Shown here in pieces: positions 1-5,284 of a stretch of DNA of 7,375 bases; positions within the stretch are counted from its first letter, which is position 1; every line of letters begins with the position of its first letter. The stretch lies in contig JAJAYU010000253.1 in NCBI GenBank assembly GCA_026786125.1, positions 1 through 7,375 on the forward strand, written 5' to 3'. A program made the translations under genes and the position numbers. The notes beneath the pieces were generated by a model. That model saw only the letters and a program-made list of their open reading frames with translations. It was not told the origin of the DNA and did no database searches. This DNA comes from Chamaesiphon sp. (GTDB lineage: Bacteria > Cyanobacteriota > Cyanobacteriia > Cyanobacteriales > Chamaesiphonaceae).

Positions 1-2
1 GC

Positions 3-479
3 GCACTACACATCAGCTCTGAAGTCGTGTCGCTATTTGGTGGATCGATCGTCAATACCGAGGGTGGCAAGATCGAGGTCGATAAGACTTTCTTGACTAC
101 GGCATCGGTGCTCTATGATGCGATCTATGTACCTGGTGGTGAGCAGAGTATTGAGGCTCTGATCGCCCACGGCGACCCCTTGAGTTTCATTCATGAAGCT
201 TTCAAGCACTTCAAACCGATGGCGGCGACTGGTGAAGGTGTCGATCTGATGAGCCAAGCCGATCTCAAAGGGATCGACTTCGGCAACGTTAATGGCAAAA
301 TGAGTAGCCAGTTAGGGGTGATTGTCAGTCGCGATCCTGCGGACATGGCGACCTTTACGACTACTTTTGTCGATGCAATTAAAGAGCATCGGTTCTGGAC
401 GCGCCCCGTTCCTGGTACGGCATCTGTCAAGGCAGCAGCGGCGCGGATGGTGAGCCAAAAACAGCAAGTCAAATCCTAA
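3..479 (+). CDS. katE: Catalase HPII-type, C-terminal domain (5' end outside the window)
   Basis: The frame is open from the first bases of the window, so this is the 3' end of a gene that starts upstream; the GTG at 27 is an internal valine codon, not a start. The visible 158 residues match the C-terminal DJ-1/PfpI-like (class I glutamine amidotransferase fold) domain of large-subunit, clade 2 haem catalases. Recognisable parts are a YDAIYVPGG strand-turn, an EAFKHFKPMAATGEG stretch and a terminal FVDAIKEHRFWTRP helix. Such enzymes break hydrogen peroxide into water and oxygen in the cytoplasm; the haem core would lie upstream and cannot be checked here. The visible domain has no cysteine at all, so it lacks the nucleophile of active DJ-1 proteins, as is usual for this catalase domain. 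The alternative is a stand-alone inactive DJ-1-like protein, which I consider less likely because the C-terminal ending is catalase-like. Confidence 0.85.
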   Translation, partial: ALHISSEVVSLFGGSIVNTEGGKIEVDKTFLTTASVLYDAIYVPGGEQSIEALIAHGDPLSFIHEAFKHFKPMAATGEGVDLMSQADLKGIDFGNVNGKMSSQLGVIVSRDPADMATFTTTFVDAIKEHRFWTRPVPGTASVKAAAARMVSQKQQVKS

Positions 480-489
480 TTTCTGGTGG

Positions 490-515
490 TTAGGGCGATC
501 AATCGATCGCCCTAA
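490..515 (+). terminator. Hairpin after the catalase gene
   Basis: A perfect 11-bp stem (490-500 pairing with 505-515) closes a 4-nt loop AATC. It starts 10 nt after the catalase stop codon, the usual place for a terminator. The stem includes a GGGCGATC/GATCGCCC core. No run of T follows (the next bases are CTGGGTCTATAAAG), so it is not a textbook intrinsic terminator and may act as an RNA 3'-end stabiliser instead. Confidence 0.6.
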
Positions 516-553
516 CTGGGTCTATAAAGTTAAAGTATTCAATTTGATAGATG

Positions 554-581
554 GTTCGATCGAACAAACATCTTAAGATGT
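554..581. promoter_or_regulatory. Two adjacent perfect palindromes, possible operator
   Basis: Two perfect, gapless palindromes lie side by side: GTTCGATCGAAC (554-565, 12 bp) and ACATCTTAAGATGT (568-581, 14 bp), separated by two A residues. They lie 39-66 bp upstream of the likely start (621) of the next small gene, where a dimeric repressor or activator would bind. The CGATCG core of the first may partly reflect the general abundance of that hexamer in this genome. The second has no such explanation. I could not place a convincing -35/-10 pair around them. Confidence 0.4.
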
Positions 582-620
582 AGATAGTTTAAGTTTGTGC
601 TTAGATGCACAAAAATTGCT

Positions 621-875
621 ATGGACAACCTAAATTCCATGACAGAAAATACTCAGTCGAACGCGGTTGAATCTACTCAAAAGTCGGACATTTTACCTGA
701 GAAATGCTCCCAGATGAAAACGGACATCCAAGATGAAGCCCAGCAAATGATCCAAGGTCAACCAGGCGATGTGAGCAAACCGAAGACTTTGACTGAGGCT
801 TGCAACACGATGAAAGTGGAAATCAAAGATGAAGCGAAACGGCTTGTCCCAGATTTGGGCAATCATCGCTATTAG
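621..875 (+). CDS. Small hypothetical protein with a duplicated Cys motif
   Basis: Not recognised. With the ATG at 621 the product is 84 residues, charged and soluble, with no signal peptide or membrane segment. Residues 25-44 and 57-76 are two copies of one 20-residue unit with the pattern L-x-E-x-C-x-x-M-K-x-[DE]-I-x-D-E-A-x-x-[ML]-[IV]; 9 of 20 positions are identical and the period is 32 residues. Each copy has one cysteine (29 and 61) and reads as an amphipathic helix, so the protein may form a small helical hairpin, possibly with a disulfide or a metal; that is inference. The start is uncertain: an in-frame GTG at 597 (92 aa) and an ATG at 642 (77 aa) are alternatives, and none has a clear Shine-Dalgarno sequence. 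The gene lies between the catalase and a molybdoenzyme gene on the same strand, with a palindrome pair just upstream. It ends with TAG. Confidence 0.65.
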   Translation: MDNLNSMTENTQSNAVESTQKSDILPEKCSQMKTDIQDEAQQMIQGQPGDVSKPKTLTEACNTMKVEIKDEAKRLVPDLGNHRY

Positions 876-988
876 CTGGAGATCCACACATACCAATCTG
901 ATTGAAAAAGCGCGGAACTTTAGAGGGCGGTGATTCATCCCTGCCCCCACAAGGTTAATGTTATTGCAAGAAACTATCATTCGATCGC

Positions 989-3253
989 ATGGAAACTAAC
1001 TCCCAGCACAAGCCACCCTACCAAGAAACCAATCAGGATACCCCTGAAATTGGTGGGGGATTGCACGTCATTGAATATTGGGCAGAGAAAACACTATCAC
1101 CCCAAGGATCGAAGCTGTGGAAAACCCTGCTCCATAAGAGTGCTTGTCTATCTTGCTCCTGGGGGACAGGCGGACAAAAGGGCGGATTTACTGACGAAAC
1201 GGGTGAAAAGCTTCAACGTTGTATGAAGAGTGTGGAGGCGATTTCTGCGGAAATTCAGCCAGGGATATCGACACATTTTTTTGATACAAATCCGATCGCT
1301 AGACTTCAACAATTATCTTCTCTTGAAGCCGACAAGTTGGGTAGATTGAGTTTTCCAGTGATTTTGCGGGCGGGTAATTCCCACTACGAGCGGATTTCTT
1401 GGGATGAGATTTATCAGATCGCCACTACTGCATTTGAGAAAGATCCAGAGCGAATCGCCTCCTATAGTTCCGGGCGTGGCTCCAATGAAGCCGCGTTTTT
1501 GCTGCAACTAATGATGCGTACTCTTGGTTCTAATAATCTGGCAGACTGCTCGGATTTGTGCCATGCGCCCTCGACTACCGCTCTCAATGAGATGTTTGGG
1601 ACAAATACCTCGATCGTCAGTCTGGAGAGCCTGAAGGAGGCGGACTGTGTAGTCTTAGCGGGGGCAAATTCGCCCTCCAATCATCCCCGCTTGATGAATG
1701 AGCTGATTAAGATCCGCGACAAGGGTGGCAAAGTGATCGTGATCAATCCCGTGATGGAAATCGGGTTGGTGAAATTTGGCTCCCCCGCATTTCCCGTCAA
1801 ATCCCTAGTACCTGGCTCGGATATTGCCTCACTTTATCTCCAACCGATTCCTGGTAGCGATGTCGCCTTATTCGTCGGGATCCAAAAAGCCCTGATCGGG
1901 CAGAGTAGAGTCGATCGAACCTTCCTGGAAGCACATACAGAAGATTGGCAAGCAGTACTAGCACAGGCACAAACAACTTCCTGGGAAACCATTACCACCA
2001 CTTGCGGAGTCTCCCGCACCGAAATCGAAACCGCAGCTACAATCATCGGTACATCCAAGCGGGTAGTATTCGGCTGGGCGATGGGGATTACCCAACAAAC
2101 TAATGGCGTGGATAACGTCTATAGTATCGCCAACACCGCTCTCGTCAGCGGTAATGTTGGCAAAATGGGTGCTGGAGTGATGCCTGTACGGGGACATTCC
2201 AACGTCCAAGGCTTTGGTTCGATGGGCGTGACGGTGAAGCTCAAAGCAGAGATTAAGCAAGCCTTGGAGCGGCTGCTAGGGCGACCGCTGACCCTTCCCA
2301 AGGGCTATCATACCCGCGATCTGATCGAAGCAGCCGACGCAGGGAAAGTAGATAGTTTGCTCTGTGTCGGGGGCAATATCTATGGGGCTAATCCCGATTC
2401 AGCCCAGGCAAAACGTGCCTTGGGAAATATCGATACGATTATTTATCTAGCAACTAAGCCCAACATCGGACACTTTCATGGATTAACAAAAATCAACACA
2501 ATTATTATTCCCGTGTTGAATCGGTTCGAGCATCCATATAAGACGACGACGGAATCAGGCAACAATTTCGTGCGACTCAATGATGAAGGCGAAACCCATT
2601 TAAAAGGTGCCGATCTGGTTGGCGAAGTCGAATTTATTACCAGATTGGCACATAATTTATTAGGTGAAACTCCGATTCAATGGCGTAAGTTGCAAGACCC
2701 TTATTATGTCCGACAATTAATTGCAACGACTATTCCAGGTTACGAGAAAATTGCCAGTATTGACGAGACAAAAGAAGAGTTTATTATTTCAGGGCGGATT
2801 GTCACTGAACCTCACTTCAAAACACCATCGGGGAAAGCGAAAATGTTCGTGACACCGTTACCGATTCTGAACTTACCAGGTGCTGAAGAATTTGGGATCG
2901 ATCGATCTGTCAATAGTCTAGTCCTCGCCCTAATGACCGGACGTAGTTACTCCCAACACAATACCGTCGTCTATAAAATTGGCGACCATTATCGGGGAAT
3001 GCCCCATCGTAACTGTATTTTAATCAACCGGATTGACGCTGAAAAAATCGGTTTAGCGGCACACGATCTGGTGACGGTACAAGGCGATGCAGGTAAATTA
3101 GAAAACGTCGAAATAATCTATGGCTCAGTCAGGGAAGGTGCGGCGTTAATGTTTTACCCAGAAGTGAATGTAATCTTCAAGGCGAGAACCGAACCGCGAT
3201 CGGGTACACCTGCCTATAAGCGGGTACCTGTTGTAGTTTATCAAGCTAAATAA
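989..3253 (+). CDS. FdhF/YdeP-family molybdopterin oxidoreductase
   Basis: The complete 754-aa product has the length typical of the FdhF/YdeP group of the DMSO-reductase superfamily, cytoplasmic enzymes that bind molybdenum through bis-molybdopterin guanine dinucleotide. Near the N-terminus three cysteines (C53, C56, C78) form a CxxC...C cluster site. This is one short of the four cysteines that hold the 4Fe-4S cluster in true formate dehydrogenases, as is known for YdeP-like proteins. Residues 187-196 (CSDLCHAPST) align with the selenocysteine-His region of E. coli FDH-H, giving C191 as probable Mo ligand and H192 beside it. The stretch at 362-408 (GWAMGITQ, then MPVRGHSNVQG with R401) matches the FDH-H segment holding the catalytic arginine. 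The C-terminal part, from about residue 645, is the dinucleotide-binding barrel. No Tat signal is visible. The ATG at 989 has only a weak purine-rich stretch upstream (GCAAGAAA). No diaphorase or electron-transfer subunit gene is next to it, so its electron partner and substrate are unknown. E. coli YdeP is linked to acid resistance. Confidence 0.9.
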   Translation: METNSQHKPPYQETNQDTPEIGGGLHVIEYWAEKTLSPQGSKLWKTLLHKSACLSCSWGTGGQKGGFTDETGEKLQRCMKSVEAISAEIQPGISTHFFDTNPIARLQQLSSLEADKLGRLSFPVILRAGNSHYERISWDEIYQIATTAFEKDPERIASYSSGRGSNEAAFLLQLMMRTLGSNNLADCSDLCHAPSTTALNEMFGTNTSIVSLESLKEADCVVLAGANSPSNHPRLMNELIKIRDKGGKVIVINPVMEIGLVKFGSPAFPVKSLVPGSDIASLYLQPIPGSDVALFVGIQKALIGQSRVDRTFLEAHTEDWQAVLAQAQTTSWETITTTCGVSRTEIETAATIIGTSKRVVFGWAMGITQQTNGVDNVYSIANTALVSGNVGKMGAGVMPVRGHSNVQGFGSMGVTVKLKAEIKQALERLLGRPLTLPKGYHTRDLIEAADAGKVDSLLCVGGNIYGANPDSAQAKRALGNIDTIIYLATKPNIGHFHGLTKINTIIIPVLNRFEHPYKTTTESGNNFVRLNDEGETHLKGADLVGEVEFITRLAHNLLGETPIQWRKLQDPYYVRQLIATTIPGYEKIASIDETKEEFIISGRIVTEPHFKTPSGKAKMFVTPLPILNLPGAEEFGIDRSVNSLVLALMTGRSYSQHNTVVYKIGDHYRGMPHRNCILINRIDAEKIGLAAHDLVTVQGDAGKLENVEIIYGSVREGAALMFYPEVNVIFKARTEPRSGTPAYKRVPVVVYQAK

Positions 3254-3305
3254 ATAATAAAGGTTAACAGAGAGCATGGGTCTAAATCCCCATCTTACAA
3301 ACCAC

Positions 3306-3331
3306 ATTATCAATTATAAATTATCAATTAT
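3306..3331. repeat. Short direct repeat, 12-mer twice
   Basis: ATTATCAATTAT occurs at 3306-3317 and again at 3320-3331, a spacing of 14 (two heptads). On the other strand it reads as ATAATTGATAAT, so it shares the AATTGATA core with the repeats at 5199-5212 and 5264-5284. It lies just upstream of the gene at 3341. The TATAAA inside it (3315-3320) might act as a -10 element, but the nearest -35-like TTACAA (3295-3300) is only 14 nt away. Confidence 0.6.
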
Positions 3332-3340
3332 TGAAATCTT

Positions 3341-3592
3341 ATGGCATCCTCAACTCCTCTACATGGCACAGAACTAATTGATTGTGCTCAAGCAAGTGCC
3401 AAGCAAGGCATCGAAGTGACAGCCCAACAGTGTGGTTATAGTAATGATATCGACACTTTCCAGCACGAATTAACAGTTGCTCTCGTAGATATGGGTATAA
3501 AAAACAAACACTTTGATGATTTGCTTAAAAAAGTTGTATTAGCTCCAAATTTGGGAATTGAAATTGCGCCTGACACAGCAACAGAACTGTGA
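3341..3592 (+). CDS. Conserved-looking small hypothetical protein, 83 aa
   Basis: Not assigned to a named family. The 83-residue product is soluble, with no signal peptide or membrane segment. It begins MASSTPLHGTELIDCAQA and ends in an acidic, proline-containing tail. Cysteines are at 15 and 27. The middle (about residues 36-67, from IDTFQHELTVAL to DDLLKKVV) reads as two amphipathic helices. The composition and evenly helical make-up look like those of a real protein, and the frame is closed by a hairpin at 3619-3653. The ATG at 3341 is the natural start, though no Shine-Dalgarno sequence precedes it (ATTGAAATCTT). It follows the molybdoenzyme gene on the same strand by 87 bp, with an A/T repeat between them, so co-transcription is possible but not shown. 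Confidence 0.7.
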   Translation: MASSTPLHGTELIDCAQASAKQGIEVTAQQCGYSNDIDTFQHELTVALVDMGIKNKHFDDLLKKVVLAPNLGIEIAPDTATEL

Positions 3593-3618
3593 TTTGCAGA
3601 ATAATCATTGCTGACAAG

Positions 3619-3653
3619 TATAGCCCCAACTTTTTTAATAAGTCGGGGCTATA
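3619..3653. terminator. Hairpin between convergent genes
   Basis: A 13-bp stem with one A-C mismatch (3619-3631 pairing with 3641-3653) contains a TAGCCCC/GGGGCTA core and a T-rich loop. It begins 27 bp after the stop at 3592 and also lies downstream of the possible minus-strand gene ending at 3681, so it could end transcription from both sides. The T run is in the loop rather than after the stem, so efficiency as an intrinsic terminator is uncertain. Confidence 0.65.
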
Positions 3654-3680
3654 GCTTAATATTTTATATAGTTATTGAAA

Positions 3681-3821
3681 TTAAGGATTAATTACACCAG
3701 TAACAAGACCTAGTAAAAATAAAGACAAGGGAAGTAATATTAAGATCCCATTGATAGTAGTACCTACTGAAGGTGTGATGTTTGGGGGTGTTAATTCGGA
3801 GGCGTGGGTAGTTGTTCTCAT
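3681..3821 (-). CDS. Possible single-span membrane microprotein, 46 aa
   Basis: Reading the minus strand from the ATG at 3821-3819 to the TAA at 3683-3681 gives a 46-residue product. Residues 1-22 are polar and rich in Thr and Pro (MRTTTHASELTPPNITPSVG). Residues 23-44 form one uninterrupted hydrophobic stretch (INGILILLPLSLFLLGLVTGVI), long enough to cross a membrane once, and the chain ends Asn-Pro. This size and layout resemble the many small thylakoid proteins of cyanobacteria (photosystem, cytochrome b6f and NDH-1 small subunits), but the sequence matches none that I know. Its 3' end faces the gene at 3341-3592 across a hairpin that could serve both genes, which supports a real convergent unit. 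No Shine-Dalgarno sequence is visible before the ATG (AACAACACAATATC). A frame of this length can arise by chance. Confidence 0.45.
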   Translation of the reverse strand: MRTTTHASELTPPNITPSVGTTINGILILLPLSLFLLGLVTGVINP

Positions 3822-4126
3822 GATATTGTGTTGTTTTGAGTAAGTTGAATATCTCCATTCTCGACTAATAGCTCAAAATTTACGTCAGTCGATCGAAAGA
3901 TAATCAGCTTAACCAGAGTCTATCAAAATGTATATTTTTCAAGGTATATTCGTCTTTATCAATCCTAGCTAAGTTGCTAATCATCTCAGCATAAAATCAA
4001 CCAAAAGTAGTTTTCGCGCTCAAAAATACCTCTTCAGATAGAAGACTTAGCCATTCTGGGGTTAGATAATTAGATTTAAATAGTTATCTCAGGTCAGTCA
4101 TCAACAACTAAGTTAGGAGTCCTATT
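3822..4126. other. Spacer of about 300 bp between divergent genes
   Basis: This A/T-rich stretch has no convincing gene. It should hold the promoter of the glycosyltransferase gene at 4127 and, if real, that of the minus-strand microprotein. A short imperfect inverted repeat, AGATAA (4064-4069) with TTATCT (4084-4089), lies 38 bp before the 4127 start around an A/T-rich TTAGATTTAAATAG core. One CGATCG hexamer lies near 3890. I found no -35/-10 pair good enough to annotate. Confidence 0.5.
4115..4119 (+). promoter_or_regulatory. Ribosome binding site for the first glycosyltransferase
   Basis: AGGAG lies 7 nt before the ATG at 4127. It is the best-placed Shine-Dalgarno sequence of the complete large genes here and fixes that start. 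Confidence 0.75.
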
Positions 4127-5197
4127 ATGCGAATTGCACAGGTTGCGCCGTTATGGGAGCGCGTTCCCCCTCCAGCTTATGGTGGGATTGAATTAATCGT
4201 CGGTCTATTAACTGAAGAACTGGTCAAACGCGGACATGAGGTAACTCTATTTGCTTCCGGTGACTCGATTACCAGCGCAAAATTATCAGCAGTCCACCCT
4301 CAAGCACTTCGGTTAGATCCGGATGTGAAAGAGTGCAGTATTTACGAGATGCTTCAGTTAGCCCAAGTCTACGAACGAGCTGGAGAATTCGATCTGATTC
4401 ATTCCCATATTGGCTGTGCCGCACTGCCTTATACCAGACTAACTAAAACACCTACAGTACATACCCTCCACGGTATTTTCACCCCTGACAATCAAAACAT
4501 GTACGGCTATGCGAAAGCCCAACCTTATGTAAGTATTTCTAACGCTCAACGGGAGCCGAGACTGGGGTTGAACTGTGTCGCAACAGTATATAACAGTATC
4601 GATGTCGATAGTCATCAGTTTTTCCCCACCCCCGATCAACCCGCCTATCTCGCATTCTTGGGGCGAATGTCACCAGAAAAAGGCCCCCAACATGCGATCG
4701 AAATTGCCAAGGCTACAGGTATTCCGCTGAAGATGGCTGGGAAAGTCGATCCGGTGGATGTAGAGTTTTTTGATCGAGAAATTAAACCCCTGATCGATGG
4801 CGAATTCATCCAATTTCTCGGTGAAGCCGATCACTATATGAAGAATAACCTGATGGGACACGCGATCGCCACCTTATTTCCGATTACCTGGCGCGAACCT
4901 TTTGGCTTGGTAACGATCGAATCGATGGCTGCGGGTACGCCTGTAATTGCGATGGGTTTGGGAGCTGTACCAGAAATAGTCTCCCACGGGGACAACGGCT
5001 TTATCTGTCACACCGTCGCCGAATGTATCGCCGCTGTCAGCCAAATTCCTTCGATCTCCCGCTGGGCTTGTCGGAAGTATGTCGAAAGTCATTTTGGGGT
5101 AGATAGCATGACGGATGGTTATGAAGCTGTCTATCGACAAGTGATGGCTGAGAAATTCTCCCGCAATGGACATCTCCAGATGGCTAGAGCTGCTTAA
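4127..5197 (+). CDS. Glycosyltransferase family 4 (GT-B fold)
   Basis: The 356-residue product is a full-length GT4 enzyme that moves a sugar from an activated donor, normally a nucleotide sugar, with retention of configuration. The N-terminal Rossmann domain opens MRIAQVAPLWERVPPPAYGG; the glycine pair G19-G20 belongs to the donor/acceptor loop near the N-terminus. Further marks of that domain are FDLIHSH (88-94) and TLHG (113-116). The C-terminal domain starts near residue 173 with FLGRMSPEKG, where R180 and K185 are the expected contacts to the donor diphosphate. The E-x7-E motif is intact as EPFGLVTIE (E257 and E265), followed by MAAGTPVIA and GFIC. There is no signal peptide or membrane segment, so it should act in the cytoplasm or at the membrane surface. 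The ATG is supported by AGGAG 7 nt upstream. It is followed 85 bp later by a second GT4 gene on the same strand, so the two may be co-transcribed. The acceptor cannot be read from sequence. Confidence 0.92.
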   Translation: MRIAQVAPLWERVPPPAYGGIELIVGLLTEELVKRGHEVTLFASGDSITSAKLSAVHPQALRLDPDVKECSIYEMLQLAQVYERAGEFDLIHSHIGCAALPYTRLTKTPTVHTLHGIFTPDNQNMYGYAKAQPYVSISNAQREPRLGLNCVATVYNSIDVDSHQFFPTPDQPAYLAFLGRMSPEKGPQHAIEIAKATGIPLKMAGKVDPVDVEFFDREIKPLIDGEFIQFLGEADHYMKNNLMGHAIATLFPITWREPFGLVTIESMAAGTPVIAMGLGAVPEIVSHGDNGFICHTVAECIAAVSQIPSISRWACRKYVESHFGVDSMTDGYEAVYRQVMAEKFSRNGHLQMARAA

Positions 5198-5198
5198 T

Positions 5199-5212
5199 TA
5201 GTTGATAGTTGT
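5199..5212. repeat. Heptad-type repeat, first copy
   Basis: TAGTTGA and TAGTTGT stand in tandem directly after the stop codon of the first glycosyltransferase. The 10-mer TTGATAGTTG (5202-5211) recurs exactly at 5264-5273 at the other end of the same spacer. Confidence 0.55.
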
Positions 5213-5263
5213 TGGCGGTAGCGGATCGTTTACCCTAGCAATAGCCTTGACCTAGGAAAATAA

Positions 5264-5284
5264 TTGATAGTTGATAACTGATAT
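5264..5284. repeat. Heptad-type repeat, three units before the second glycosyltransferase
   Basis: Three 7-nt units follow each other: TTGATAG, TTGATAA, CTGATAT. The last runs into the ATG at 5283. Such short tandem heptads are common in cyanobacterial spacers. Their presence here argues that the in-frame TTG at 5271, inside the repeat, is not the true start of the next gene. Confidence 0.6.

Noticed and set aside
27..29. GTG as the start of the first gene
   Set aside because: The frame is open to the window edge and the residues before it (ALHISSEV) fit the same domain, so the gene starts upstream.
920..946. GGGC...GCCC inverted repeat before the molybdoenzyme gene
   Set aside because: Only four terminal base pairs form cleanly and the interior does not pair, so it is no credible terminator or riboswitch.
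930..1226. 98-codon + strand frame overlapping the start of the molybdoenzyme gene
   Set aside because: It lies in another frame of a well-supported gene and its product shows no domain or sensible composition.
1958..2260. 100-codon minus-strand frame inside the molybdoenzyme gene
   Set aside because: It is antisense to a conserved active-site region; the Cys/His-rich composition is what the reverse complement of that coding sequence would give.
3276..3293. ATGGG...CCCAT hairpin after the molybdoenzyme gene
   Set aside because: The stem is only 5 bp with an 8-nt loop and no T tract, too weak to call.
3844..3960. Minus-strand promoter for the 46-codon frame (TTGATA...TATCTT)
   Set aside because: The -10 match is only 4 of 6 and many similar pairs exist in this A/T-rich stretch, so it cannot be supported.
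4874..5173. 99-codon minus-strand frame inside the first glycosyltransferase
   Set aside because: It is antisense to the conserved E-x7-E region, with no domain or own signals.
5234..5256. CCTAG...CTAGG inverted repeat in the spacer between the glycosyltransferases
   Set aside because: The arms are 5 bp and do not extend; expected by chance.
5271..5273. TTG as the start of the second glycosyltransferase
   Set aside because: It lies inside a non-coding-type heptad repeat, and an ATG follows four codons later. The nearest AGGA is 13 nt from the TTG, which is too far.
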